7,662 nt of DNA from Bacillota bacterium. Lineage in GTDB: Bacteria > Bacillota > Clostridia > Christensenellales > Borkfalkiaceae. The position numbers were made by a program, and so were the translations under genes. Of the stretch, positions 1 through 7,535 are shown in pieces (position 1 is the stretch's first letter; each line of letters opens with the position of its first letter). The stretch covers positions 1-7,662 of the forward strand of contig JAEYEN010000103.1 of the NCBI GenBank assembly GCA_023403375.1, given 5' to 3'. The notes under the pieces were generated by a model. The model was not told the DNA's origin, searched no databases, and saw only the letters and a list, made by a program, of their open reading frames with translations.

Positions 1-354
1 TCTTTCGGCAGCGGGTTTAAGCGTGTGTATACTCTTTGTAACGCCGAAAACGTTTCTTGTTCTTATGAGAAAACCCCGATAGGTTTCTCGTTTATCTTTT
101 TGAGAAATGACCCTAATGCGCTAAAAAGTGTCCCTGAACCGAGGCAAAATGTCTCTGTTGCTTTGTCCAAAACAGAGAAAGCGGTTTATCAGCTATTGAA
201 ATTACAACCGAATTTGACGCGAGAAGAACTCTCAATGGAAATTTCTAAAACCGTAAAAACTGTTCAGCGCGCTCTTGACGGATTGAAAGAAAAAGGGCTT
301 ATTGCTCGCGTTGGTAATACCCGTACGGGCTACTGGGAAATTTTACAACAATAA
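1..354 (+). CDS. ATP-binding protein (AlbA_2/AAA_4, RecG-like type), C-terminal part with winged helix; 5' end cut by window
   Basis: The frame is open from the first base, so the true start lies to the left and 117 residues are visible. The visible start reads FGSGFKRVY, which resembles the conserved Gly-rich G-(S/T)-G-(I/F)-x-R segment at the end of the C-terminal domain of AlbA_2/AAA_4 (Schlafen-AlbA-like) putative DNA-binding ATPases, often annotated as RecG-like transcriptional regulators. After it comes a short beta-rich stretch (GFSFIFLRND). The last ~65 residues form a winged helix-turn-helix: a first helix LSKTEKAVYQLL, then LTREELSMEI and KTVQRALDGLKEKGLI as the HTH pair, and a wing ending GYWEILQQ. 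The family is DNA-binding and is frequent in accessory and defence regions; its exact role is usually unknown. The stop lies only 22 bases before the next gene and no terminator separates them, so the two are probably co-transcribed. A GTG at 25 could be read as a start but falls inside the conserved segment and has no ribosome-binding site. Confidence 0.75.
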   Translation, partial: SFGSGFKRVYTLCNAENVSCSYEKTPIGFSFIFLRNDPNALKSVPEPRQNVSVALSKTEKAVYQLLKLQPNLTREELSMEISKTVKTVQRALDGLKEKGLIARVGNTRTGYWEILQQ

Positions 355-361
355 TATTGAT

Positions 362-369
362 AGGAAGGA
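362..369 (+). promoter_or_regulatory. Ribosome-binding site of the PLD-helicase gene
   Basis: AGGAAGGA lies 7 bases before the ATG at 377, a normal Shine-Dalgarno position. It decides the start of the helicase gene: the same frame is open further upstream to a TTG at 302, but that would overlap the preceding gene by 53 bases and has no such site. Confidence 0.8.
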
Positions 370-376
370 AAATTAT

Positions 377-3300
377 ATGGCTTCAATTATTGATAATAGA
401 TCAAAAACGATGTTGGATTCGTTAAAGAATTCTCTAAAGCAAGCTGAAAGCGTTGATATCCTTACCGCGTTTTTCTATTTTTCGGGATTCAATGCATTGG
501 CCGAAGATCTTAAAGACAAAAAAATAAGGATTTTGGTTGGCTGTACGATTGACCCGAACGCAATCGGCGAGCTTTGTAACGCCGTAAAAAACAATCCCGA
601 CGAAGAATTAAGTTCTTATTCCATTCGTGGCTATAACAATTTGAACAATTCTCAAAAGAAAAATAACTACATAAACAGTTTTATAGATTTATTTAATAAA
701 TCGTCTTTGGCGGACGAATTCGATTCAACAGAAAACCAAGCGATTTTTAAAATGTTTTTAAATAAAATTAAAGACGGAACTTTGGAAATACGTTTAACGG
801 CAAGACAAGATCACAGCAAGTTTTACGTAATTACAAATAAATATGAATATTCATGTTTCGGAGATCAAAAAGGCGTTGTATTTATGGGCTCGTCAAATTT
901 TACTTATAACGGACTTCTCGGTCAGGGCGAGATGAACGAGCGTTTTAGCGACAACATAAAATATGTTGAGTACGAAGAAAAGTTCGAAAGTCTTTGGAAC
1001 GACAGTAAGTCGATAGATATTTGCGTAAAAGACGGCAATAAAGATTTTGAAACCGATTTAAAGAAAAAACTTTGGATTTTTGCAAAGCCGTCTCCATATC
1101 ATATTTATACTCGCATATTATACGAACTATATAATTCTATCGACCAAAACAATGTCACTACACCATCGGAAATAACAAACGGGAAGTTCGCAAACTTCAA
1201 GTATCAATTAGATGCTATTAAATACGGCGTTGACTGTATAAACAAAAATAACGGCGTAATAATAGCCGACGTCGTAGGTCTTGGAAAGTCGGTTATCGCA
1301 TCGGCTATTGCATACAATCTCGACATACATAAAACTGTTGTTATCGCTCCGCCGCACCTTGTGGATCAATGGGAAGATTATCAGCAAGATTTCGGACTTC
1401 GCGGAGTAAGAGTCTGCAGTAGTGGGAAGTTAGAAGATTTGTATAAAGACTATGCCGACGATCCCGATCCGATACTCTATGTAATAGATGAGGCGCATAG
1501 ATACCGCAACGAATTAAGCGACAGTTATTTATGGCTCCACCAATTAACCCGTTCTAATGCCGAGAACAAAGTTATTTTGCTGACGGCAACTCCGTATAAC
1601 AACCGTCCGCAAGACTTGTTTGCTCTTGTAAAACTCTTCCAAACACCAAGTCGATCCACTATAAATTCGGTGGACAATTTAAGCGTACGCTTTCACGAAT
1701 TGATAGCAAGATATAATAAACTTGAAAAAGAAGGTAAAAAGAATTTTTCCGACGAGATAAAAGTAGAACTTGATAAGTTAAGCGGTGAATTGCGAGTACT
1801 GATTGATCCTGTTATAATCCGTCGTAGTCGTCTGGATTTACAGGAAATAAAAGAATATGCCGACGACTTAAAATTACAGAACATTCATTTTCCCGAAGTC
1901 GTCGGACCGAAGTTGATAGAATACGATTTAGGGGGAATACGAGAATTATATCTTGAAACGCTTGATAAATTGAGTAATCAATTTATCTGCGCTCGTTATA
2001 ATCCTTCGGCATACTTAATTGATCCGGAAGCTTTTAATGAAAAATATGGCGAGTTGTTTAATGAAATGAATATTCAGCAATTTCAGGGCAACTTGGCGCA
2101 GTTTATAAAAAGATTGCTTGTTATGCGTTTTGAAAGTTCCAAAGCGGCATTTAAGTCAACGCTTAACAGTTTGCTCACGTCTTACGAAAACATAAAAAAA
2201 TGGTGGGATAAAGGTTACGTACCGATAAAGAAGAGTGGTTACCTGCCTGATCCGGATGAAAATGAAATACAGGAAACTTTTGATGCAATCAATAATATAG
2301 CGGACGAGCCCTTAGACGTTGATAAAATTAAGAAAAAGGCAATTCCTTTTGCGAAAAATTTATTTAAGGAAGAATTTATTTCTGCCGTTGAAAACGACGT
2401 AAAGTTGCTTCGCGGGATATATAATGAATGGTTTACTTCTGATACCATCGGAGAAGATCCGAAATATAACGAAGTTTGCAGTCAGATTGAAAACAATCTC
2501 TCTGATAATTCTTCTCGAAAAATCGTTATTTTCTCGTCATTTGCCGATACTGCGGATTATGTAAAAGCAAGACTTGAAGAAGATGGCTATCGCGTGTTGT
2601 TATATACGGGCAAGGCATCTAATATCGACCGTAACGTCGTTAAATCGAATTTCGACGCATCATATAAGGCGGCGGAACAGAAAAACGATTATGATATTAT
2701 CGTCGCCACAGACGCTTTAAGCGAAGGTTTTAACCTTAACCGAGCCGGAGTTATTATTAACTATGATATTCCGTATAACCCGACGAGAGTCGTTCAAAGA
2801 ATAGGTCGTATCAATCGTATCAACAAAAAAATGTTTGATAAGATTTATATCTATAATTTTTTTCCGACCGATATAGGCGAGCAGAATACTCTCATTAAGG
2901 GCATTTCCACTTTAAAAATGTTCCTTATAAACAACATAGTTGGTAGCGATACGAGAACACTTACCCCCGATGAAACGTTGCAAAGTTATTTCAAAAAACA
3001 ATACGATGACGTCAACGCCGAAAATAGCGAAAAAAGTTGGGATGTTGATTTCAGAAACGATTATAATGCGATAAAGCATAACGTCAGGTTTATCGATGAA
3101 GCTTTAAAAATCCCTGAAAGAGCAAGAATTGTTCGTAAGGATAAACCCGTTCCTTGCGCCATCTCGTTTGCGAAACGCGGCAATAATACGTTGTTTGCTT
3201 TGGCAAATCCGTATAGCGAAAAGGCGGAGATTGTTCCGCCTGAAAAAGTGCTTGTATTATTCAAAGCCGAACCGGAAGAAAAGAGTTTTGAGTATGACGA

Positions 3301-3670
3301 GGCGCTGGATAAGAAATTTGCGATTTTGCGCGACGAAATCCGCAAACCTTATCCCAAAATAAAACTCGATAAACGTAAAGGCGAAGCGATAGAAAATCTT
3401 GAAAAGCTTGCCGTCGTTTGCCCTGCTGAAAAAGATTATATCGCGGACTTGCTTGACGTTATCAAAACCTATGACGATTTAAGCGACGGTGAATTAAAGT
3501 ATTTGGCAAAGCTTACTATAAAAAAGAACGACGCGAACGATATCGTTCGGGAATTAAAAGAAAAAATACCCGTCAACTACATTATTCAGATAAAGCGTAA
3601 AGTGGAAAGCATTGATGCGCAGACGGAAATTATTATGTTCACGGAGGACTTAAGAAGTGATAACGCTTGA
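377..3670 (+). CDS. PLD-like nuclease fused to SNF2-family helicase (restriction/translocation subunit)
   Basis: The protein has 1097 residues from the ATG at 377. Residues ~1-215 form a phospholipase-D-like domain with one HKD half-site, HSK (His146, Lys148) followed by GSSNFT (171-176). The Asp expected five residues after Lys148 is Thr153. Single-HKD nucleases usually act as dimers, as in BfiI. Residues ~270-830 carry SF2/SNF2 helicase motifs: a Q-motif-like FKYQLDAI (Gln277), Walker A GLGKS (301-305), Ia VVIAPPHLVDQW, DEAH (371-374), TATP (403-406), IRRSR (481-485), FSSFADTADYV (719-729), YTGK (743-746), motif V IIVATDALSEGFNL (774-787) and motif VI VVQRIGRINRI (805-815). The remaining ~265 residues are charged and without a motif I recognise. 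Such proteins translocate on dsDNA using ATP; nuclease action by the N-terminus is inferred. The 3' end overlaps the methyltransferase gene by 14 bases, implying translational coupling and a shared system. DISARM DrmD is another SNF2 protein of phage defence, but its partner genes are absent here. Confidence 0.9.
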   Translation: MASIIDNRSKTMLDSLKNSLKQAESVDILTAFFYFSGFNALAEDLKDKKIRILVGCTIDPNAIGELCNAVKNNPDEELSSYSIRGYNNLNNSQKKNNYINSFIDLFNKSSLADEFDSTENQAIFKMFLNKIKDGTLEIRLTARQDHSKFYVITNKYEYSCFGDQKGVVFMGSSNFTYNGLLGQGEMNERFSDNIKYVEYEEKFESLWNDSKSIDICVKDGNKDFETDLKKKLWIFAKPSPYHIYTRILYELYNSIDQNNVTTPSEITNGKFANFKYQLDAIKYGVDCINKNNGVIIADVVGLGKSVIASAIAYNLDIHKTVVIAPPHLVDQWEDYQQDFGLRGVRVCSSGKLEDLYKDYADDPDPILYVIDEAHRYRNELSDSYLWLHQLTRSNAENKVILLTATPYNNRPQDLFALVKLFQTPSRSTINSVDNLSVRFHELIARYNKLEKEGKKNFSDEIKVELDKLSGELRVLIDPVIIRRSRLDLQEIKEYADDLKLQNIHFPEVVGPKLIEYDLGGIRELYLETLDKLSNQFICARYNPSAYLIDPEAFNEKYGELFNEMNIQQFQGNLAQFIKRLLVMRFESSKAAFKSTLNSLLTSYENIKKWWDKGYVPIKKSGYLPDPDENEIQETFDAINNIADEPLDVDKIKKKAIPFAKNLFKEEFISAVENDVKLLRGIYNEWFTSDTIGEDPKYNEVCSQIENNLSDNSSRKIVIFSSFADTADYVKARLEEDGYRVLLYTGKASNIDRNVVKSNFDASYKAAEQKNDYDIIVATDALSEGFNLNRAGVIINYDIPYNPTRVVQRIGRINRINKKMFDKIYIYNFFPTDIGEQNTLIKGISTLKMFLINNIVGSDTRTLTPDETLQSYFKKQYDDVNAENSEKSWDVDFRNDYNAIKHNVRFIDEALKIPERARIVRKDKPVPCAISFAKRGNNTLFALANPYSEKAEIVPPEKVLVLFKAEPEEKSFEYDEALDKKFAILRDEIRKPYPKIKLDKRKGEAIENLEKLAVVCPAEKDYIADLLDVIKTYDDLSDGELKYLAKLTIKKNDANDIVRELKEKIPVNYIIQIKRKVESIDAQTEIIMFTEDLRSDNA
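3643..3647 (+). promoter_or_regulatory. Ribosome-binding site of the methyltransferase gene, inside the helicase gene
   Basis: GGAGG sits 9 bases before the GTG at 3657 and lies within the last codons of the helicase gene. It supports the GTG as the true start, with the 14-base overlap making translation of the two proteins coupled. Confidence 0.75.
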
Positions 3671-6600
3671 CGAAGCAAAAGAAATACTTGCAAATGAATA
3701 CCATATTGATAACTTTTTGTATGTAGTCAATGATGTATTGTTACCGGATTTTATTTCAGACAGACATGAAGTTGAATTCAAAAACAATATTTTCGAATCG
3801 GTTAATCAATTGGGATATTCCGACAAGTGCGAGGTAACGGTCTTTGAGGTTATACTTAAAACAGGCTCTCATAATCGTCGTGTCACTATTACGCAAGAAA
3901 TGTTTAAGATTTTACGCGGACTCGGAATAAACAATGCCATAGTTGCTTTTGCAAATGCCGACAAGCTCAATTACCGCTTTTCTCTTTTGATAAGCAAATA
4001 TGAATTCAACGGCGAAAAGGTCGTAAAAGTATTGTCAAATCCTCGCAGATATTCATACAGCTTGGGCTATGGCACAAAAACAAAAACCGCGTATGATTTC
4101 TTAATAGGGAAAGGGAAAGTAAATTCCCTTGACGAACTCATCAATCGTTTTTCTGTCGAAGTTGTAAATAAGCAATTTTACAGCGAAATCGCTGCTTGCT
4201 TTACAAGATTGGTTGGTGGTCAACGAGAAGGAAAAACTTTTGATAGAGAACTCGATATATACGGCGTTACTGATCAAAATAAGTATGCCGAATTTGCAGT
4301 GCGACTTATCGGTCGTATAGTTTTTTGTTGGTTTCTGAAAGAAAAGAAGAGCGAAAACGGAGTTTCTCTTATCCCTGAAACACTGCTCAACACCAAAGAT
4401 ATTAAAATTGCCGGCAATTACTATCACGATGTGCTTGAACCTCTGTTTTTTGAATTGCTGAACACGAGTATTCCGCGTCGTAAAGGAAAATTTGCACAAG
4501 AACAGTTTTATTCTCAAATACCTTATTTGAACGGTGGACTTTTCAGCCCTCATATTGACGACCATTACAAGTTTTCTCCCGAGTTACAATCCGGGCAATA
4601 TGGTCTGATAACCATTCCCAACGATTGGTTCGATAGATTTTATACCGTTTTAGGGCAATACAACTTTACAGTTGACGAAAACACGTCTTACGATATCGAA
4701 CTGTCTATCGACCCCGAAATGCTCGGTAGGATTTTTGAAAACTTACTTGCGGAAATTAACCCGGAAACCGGCGAAAACGCAAAGAAGAGTACCGGCAGTT
4801 TTTATACGCCGAGAGATATCGTCGATTATATGGTTGACAGTAGTATCCTTGAGCATCTTAAAACAAAAACGGGGATTTCGGAAGAAAAGTTGAAAGCGCT
4901 CATAAGTTACGGCAAGGAAGATGACGAACTTATATCTTTTTCTGAAACAGAAAAGAAAGCAATTGTAAATGCATTATACTCTGTTACGGTGCTCGATCCC
5001 GCTTGTGGTTCGGGAGCTTTTCCTATCGGCGTGCTGCAAAAAATAGTCTATATGCTACAAGAAATTGATCCTGATGCAACATTGTGGTTCAACAAAGCAA
5101 CCGAAAACGTTAGTTTCTTGATTAGAAAAGAATTTGAAAAGAAATTTAATGCCGGCTCTTTGGATTATATTCGTAAACTTACGGTTATTCAAAACTCCAT
5201 TTTCGGAATTGACATCCAACCTATCGCGGTCGAAATTGCTCGTCTGCGTTGTTTCTTGTCGCTGGTTATCGAAGAAAAGGTTTATGATGACGAACCGAAT
5301 AGGGGTATAAATCCGCTCCCAAACCTTGATTTTAAGTTTATTGCAGCCAATTCTTTGATCTCGTTGCCAGAAGATAGTGATCATATTAAAGATGTAGCTA
5401 AGAATCAACTCTCAATATTTGAAAAAGTAGAACATATAGAACAATTAAAATCGGTTCGTGAAGAATATTTTAGCGCAAATGATGCTGAAACCAAAAACGA
5501 GCTAAAATTTGCGTTTAGCGAAATACAAAACGCAATGCGTCAAGCGGCATTGGATAATTGGGGTAATAAAATGGCTTCTGCTAGATATGAAGCATTATTC
5601 CAATGGAAACCATTCAACAACACTGTAACAAATTGGTTTGATCCTAACTGGATGTTCGGAATTAAAGATGGATTTGATATCGTTATTGGAAACCCTCCAT
5701 ATATATCCACAAAAGAAATTCCTGCAAAAGACAAAGATATATATGAAAAAATATATGGTTTTTCAGATGATACCTATAATATTTTTACATTTAGGGGGAT
5801 GCAGTTGGTAAAAGACAACGGTACATTGAATTATATTATTCCGAAAACGTTTTGGACAACACAAACAAAACGTAATATGAGAAATATGCTGTTGTCAAAG
5901 GCAATAAAATACATTTATGATACGGCGAATCCTTTTTCTTCGGTTATGGTAGACACATGTATTATACAAGTTCAAAATAAAAAATATAGCGATGACATGT
6001 GTTTGACATTTTTAGACGGAAGCAAAAATCTTTTAGTCCCTGAAAGATACAATAATATAAGCCAACGCATTTTTATTGAAATGCCTAATTCTGTAATATT
6101 TACGCCTACAGAATACAACACAAAGATTTCTGAAAAATATGGAAAAATTGTCAAATCGTTGCTTGAAAAATGGTGGGACTGTATAAAGACATCAAAAGAC
6201 ATTGAAAAAAACAAATACAAACTTGAGCAATATAGAAATAGTTTGAAGCCTGGCGATATTGCATTATTGGGCTGTTTGACCGAGGGCGGACAAGGTTTGG
6301 CGACTGCTAATAATGGAAAGTATATCGCAATTAGAAAAACCTCTAAATGGGCAAACAATGTGCGGGGTGCGAGGTATAAAAAGTTGGATGAAGTAATGAG
6401 AAAGCATAATTTTTCTGTCGAATATCTACATCCATATGTTTCAACTAAAGAATTCTTAGACAATGCCTCTGAATTAGAAATAGCAAAACTGTTTGATTTG
6501 TTAAAGGAAAAATACGGAAGAGATATCTTTGGTCAGGGTTTTATTTACAGGCTAATAGATGATGCTGAAATTGCAGATATTGATTCTTTATCGGATGATG

Positions 6601-7187
6601 AAAAAACCGATGGGATAGATACGTCAAAAGCATATTATGTGCCATATGATAAAGGAGATAAAGATGGAAATAGGTGGTTTTTAGAAACACCTTTTGCTAT
6701 TGCATGGTCCAAAGAAAATGTCCATTTTTTTAAAACAAATTCTGGTAAGAAGGGTGAAGGTATGCCGGTATATCGCAATCCACAGTTTTACTTTAAGGAG
6801 GGTTTTTGTTGGAATGATATTAACACTACATACTTAAAATGCAGAATTAAAGGGAAAAGCGTTAATGATGTTAAAAGCATGAGTTTATATGGTATGATAG
6901 AAAAGGTGCCAGAATTCTATATGGTAGCTTTGATAAACTCTTCGTTTGTGAGTTACTATGTGGATTCGTTTATTAACAACACGCAAACTTTCCAAATAAA
7001 CGATGCTCGACAAATCCCGATAATTATTCCTTCTGAAAAAGAACTGCTTGAAATAAGCACAATTTTTAATGAAGCTGTAAAACTAAAGAAAAAAGAATTC
7101 AAAACTTCCATTTTACAAATAGAAGAATTGAATTCTTTACAATGTGAATTAGATAAAACTGTTGCTTCAATTTATAAGATAAATTGA
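3657..7187 (+). CDS. Eco57I/PglX-like N6-adenine DNA methyltransferase with specificity domain; C-terminus switchable by inversion
   Basis: The protein has 1176 residues from the GTG at 3657. Residues 1-180 are a conserved-looking N-terminal region (VFEVILK at 62-68, NPRRYSYSLG at 128-137) that could be a degenerate nuclease fold, though I cannot confirm an active site. Residues ~200-380 are mostly helical. The catalytic domain follows: SFYTPRDIVDYMV (381-393, motif X-like), motif I LDPACGSGAF (446-455), SIFGIDIQPIAVEIARLR (514-531, acidic motif II), and the adenine-type catalytic motif IV IVIGNPPY (675-682). From about 840 to the end lies a target-recognition region; it includes FYFKEGFCWN (1044-1053), SMSL (1074-1077) and FQINDARQIPIIIP (1112-1125), typical of the TRD of Type IIG/ISP and PglX enzymes. 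It should methylate one DNA strand of a specific site using S-adenosylmethionine and direct the partner helicase. Residues 1046-1053 are encoded by one arm of a 24-bp inverted repeat, so the last 123 residues can be exchanged for those encoded on the minus strand downstream. Confidence 0.9.
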   Translation: MITLDEAKEILANEYHIDNFLYVVNDVLLPDFISDRHEVEFKNNIFESVNQLGYSDKCEVTVFEVILKTGSHNRRVTITQEMFKILRGLGINNAIVAFANADKLNYRFSLLISKYEFNGEKVVKVLSNPRRYSYSLGYGTKTKTAYDFLIGKGKVNSLDELINRFSVEVVNKQFYSEIAACFTRLVGGQREGKTFDRELDIYGVTDQNKYAEFAVRLIGRIVFCWFLKEKKSENGVSLIPETLLNTKDIKIAGNYYHDVLEPLFFELLNTSIPRRKGKFAQEQFYSQIPYLNGGLFSPHIDDHYKFSPELQSGQYGLITIPNDWFDRFYTVLGQYNFTVDENTSYDIELSIDPEMLGRIFENLLAEINPETGENAKKSTGSFYTPRDIVDYMVDSSILEHLKTKTGISEEKLKALISYGKEDDELISFSETEKKAIVNALYSVTVLDPACGSGAFPIGVLQKIVYMLQEIDPDATLWFNKATENVSFLIRKEFEKKFNAGSLDYIRKLTVIQNSIFGIDIQPIAVEIARLRCFLSLVIEEKVYDDEPNRGINPLPNLDFKFIAANSLISLPEDSDHIKDVAKNQLSIFEKVEHIEQLKSVREEYFSANDAETKNELKFAFSEIQNAMRQAALDNWGNKMASARYEALFQWKPFNNTVTNWFDPNWMFGIKDGFDIVIGNPPYISTKEIPAKDKDIYEKIYGFSDDTYNIFTFRGMQLVKDNGTLNYIIPKTFWTTQTKRNMRNMLLSKAIKYIYDTANPFSSVMVDTCIIQVQNKKYSDDMCLTFLDGSKNLLVPERYNNISQRIFIEMPNSVIFTPTEYNTKISEKYGKIVKSLLEKWWDCIKTSKDIEKNKYKLEQYRNSLKPGDIALLGCLTEGGQGLATANNGKYIAIRKTSKWANNVRGARYKKLDEVMRKHNFSVEYLHPYVSTKEFLDNASELEIAKLFDLLKEKYGRDIFGQGFIYRLIDDAEIADIDSLSDDEKTDGIDTSKAYYVPYDKGDKDGNRWFLETPFAIAWSKENVHFFKTNSGKKGEGMPVYRNPQFYFKEGFCWNDINTTYLKCRIKGKSVNDVKSMSLYGMIEKVPEFYMVALINSSFVSYYVDSFINNTQTFQINDARQIPIIIPSEKELLEISTIFNEAVKLKKKEFKTSILQIEELNSLQCELDKTVASIYKIN
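6792..6815 (+). repeat. Inverted repeat, left arm (24 bp, inside the methyltransferase gene)
   Basis: These 24 bases are identical to the reverse complement of 7536-7559. They begin TTTAAGGAGG and end TTGTTGGAAT. They encode F-K-E-G-F-C-W-N (residues 1046-1053) in the reading frame, and the opposite arm encodes the same residues in the frame of the silent cassette. Bases on both sides (6791 and 6816) do not match. Nearby conserved residues use different codons in the two copies, so the perfect DNA match points to a recombination site or recent exchange rather than protein conservation. Confidence 0.9.
7167..7187. repeat. Near-palindrome shared by the two convergent gene ends
   Basis: Arms TCAATTTAT and ATAAATTGA are perfect reverse complements around the three bases AAG. 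Read on the + strand they are the last seven codons of the methyltransferase (SIYKIN-stop); read on the minus strand they are the last seven codons of the silent cassette (SIYLIN-stop). Each stop codon is therefore the complement of a serine codon of the other gene. It sits at the centre of the invertible segment. All arm pairs are AT-rich except one or two, and no T-run follows, so it is a poor terminator. Confidence 0.8.
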
Positions 7188-7227
7188 GAAAATTAAACGA
7201 TCTATATTATTTTCGAGTTCATTTAAG

Positions 7228-7261
7228 GATGCGGGTGCATGTTCATCCGCATCTAATTTTT
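7228..7261 (+). terminator. Possible rho-independent terminator of the operon, inside the silent cassette
   Basis: GATGCGGGTG (7228-7237) can pair with CATCCGCATC (7244-7253) across the 6-base loop CATGTT, giving a 10-pair stem with one G-U pair. It is followed by TAATTTTT. It lies 40 bases after the methyltransferase stop, a sensible place for the operon end. The same bases encode LDADEHAPAS of the silent cassette on the other strand, so the hairpin may be only a coding by-product. The T-run is short and offset by TAA. Confidence 0.45.
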
Positions 7262-7535
7262 GAACCAAAATTTTCTTAAACAACTGCACAATACTGGCGA
7301 TCTCGTTACTTGTAGGTATAACAACTGGCAGTTGCCTTAAATCATTAATTTGAATATTAACTGTGCAATTAATAAATTCTCGATAATAATCGAACATAAT
7401 ATTTGAATTTAATAATGCTACAAAGTAAATATTTGGCAAATCACAGACAGACATTAAAGACATCGATCCCACATCGTTAATCGTTGCATTTTTCAATCTT
7501 GCTTTCAGTAATCTTGCTGAAGGATTGAGCACGTT

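Noticed and set aside
302..376. Upstream extension of the helicase gene to a TTG at 302
   Set aside because: It overlaps the preceding gene, has no ribosome-binding site, and the ATG at 377 has a strong one at the right distance.
34..584. 13-base direct repeat CTTTGTAACGCCG at 34-46 and 572-584
   Set aside because: Both copies encode Leu-Cys-Asn-Ala in unrelated proteins, are short, and show no extended similarity; probably chance.
4101..4565. 154-residue minus-strand open frame
   Set aside because: It lies opposite the conserved methyltransferase coding frame, has no recognisable motif and looks like an antisense shadow. The same holds for the minus-strand frames at 5055-5408 and 5972-6463.
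6795..6816. Shine-Dalgarno-like AAGGAGG followed by ATG at 6814 within the left repeat arm, suggesting separate translation of the C-terminus
   Set aside because: The ATG is out of the methyltransferase frame and reaches a stop after seven codons; the AAGGAGG is explained by Lys-Glu-Gly codons.
377..7187. Assignment to BREX or DISARM
   Set aside because: The methyltransferase resembles PglX and an SNF2 helicase occurs in DISARM, but none of the defining partner genes is present in the window.
7167..7532. Free-standing 121-residue minus-strand gene starting at GTG 7532
   Set aside because: The GTG has no close ribosome-binding site and sits just inside the shared repeat; the sequence is a methyltransferase C-terminus whose homology continues upstream of the GTG.
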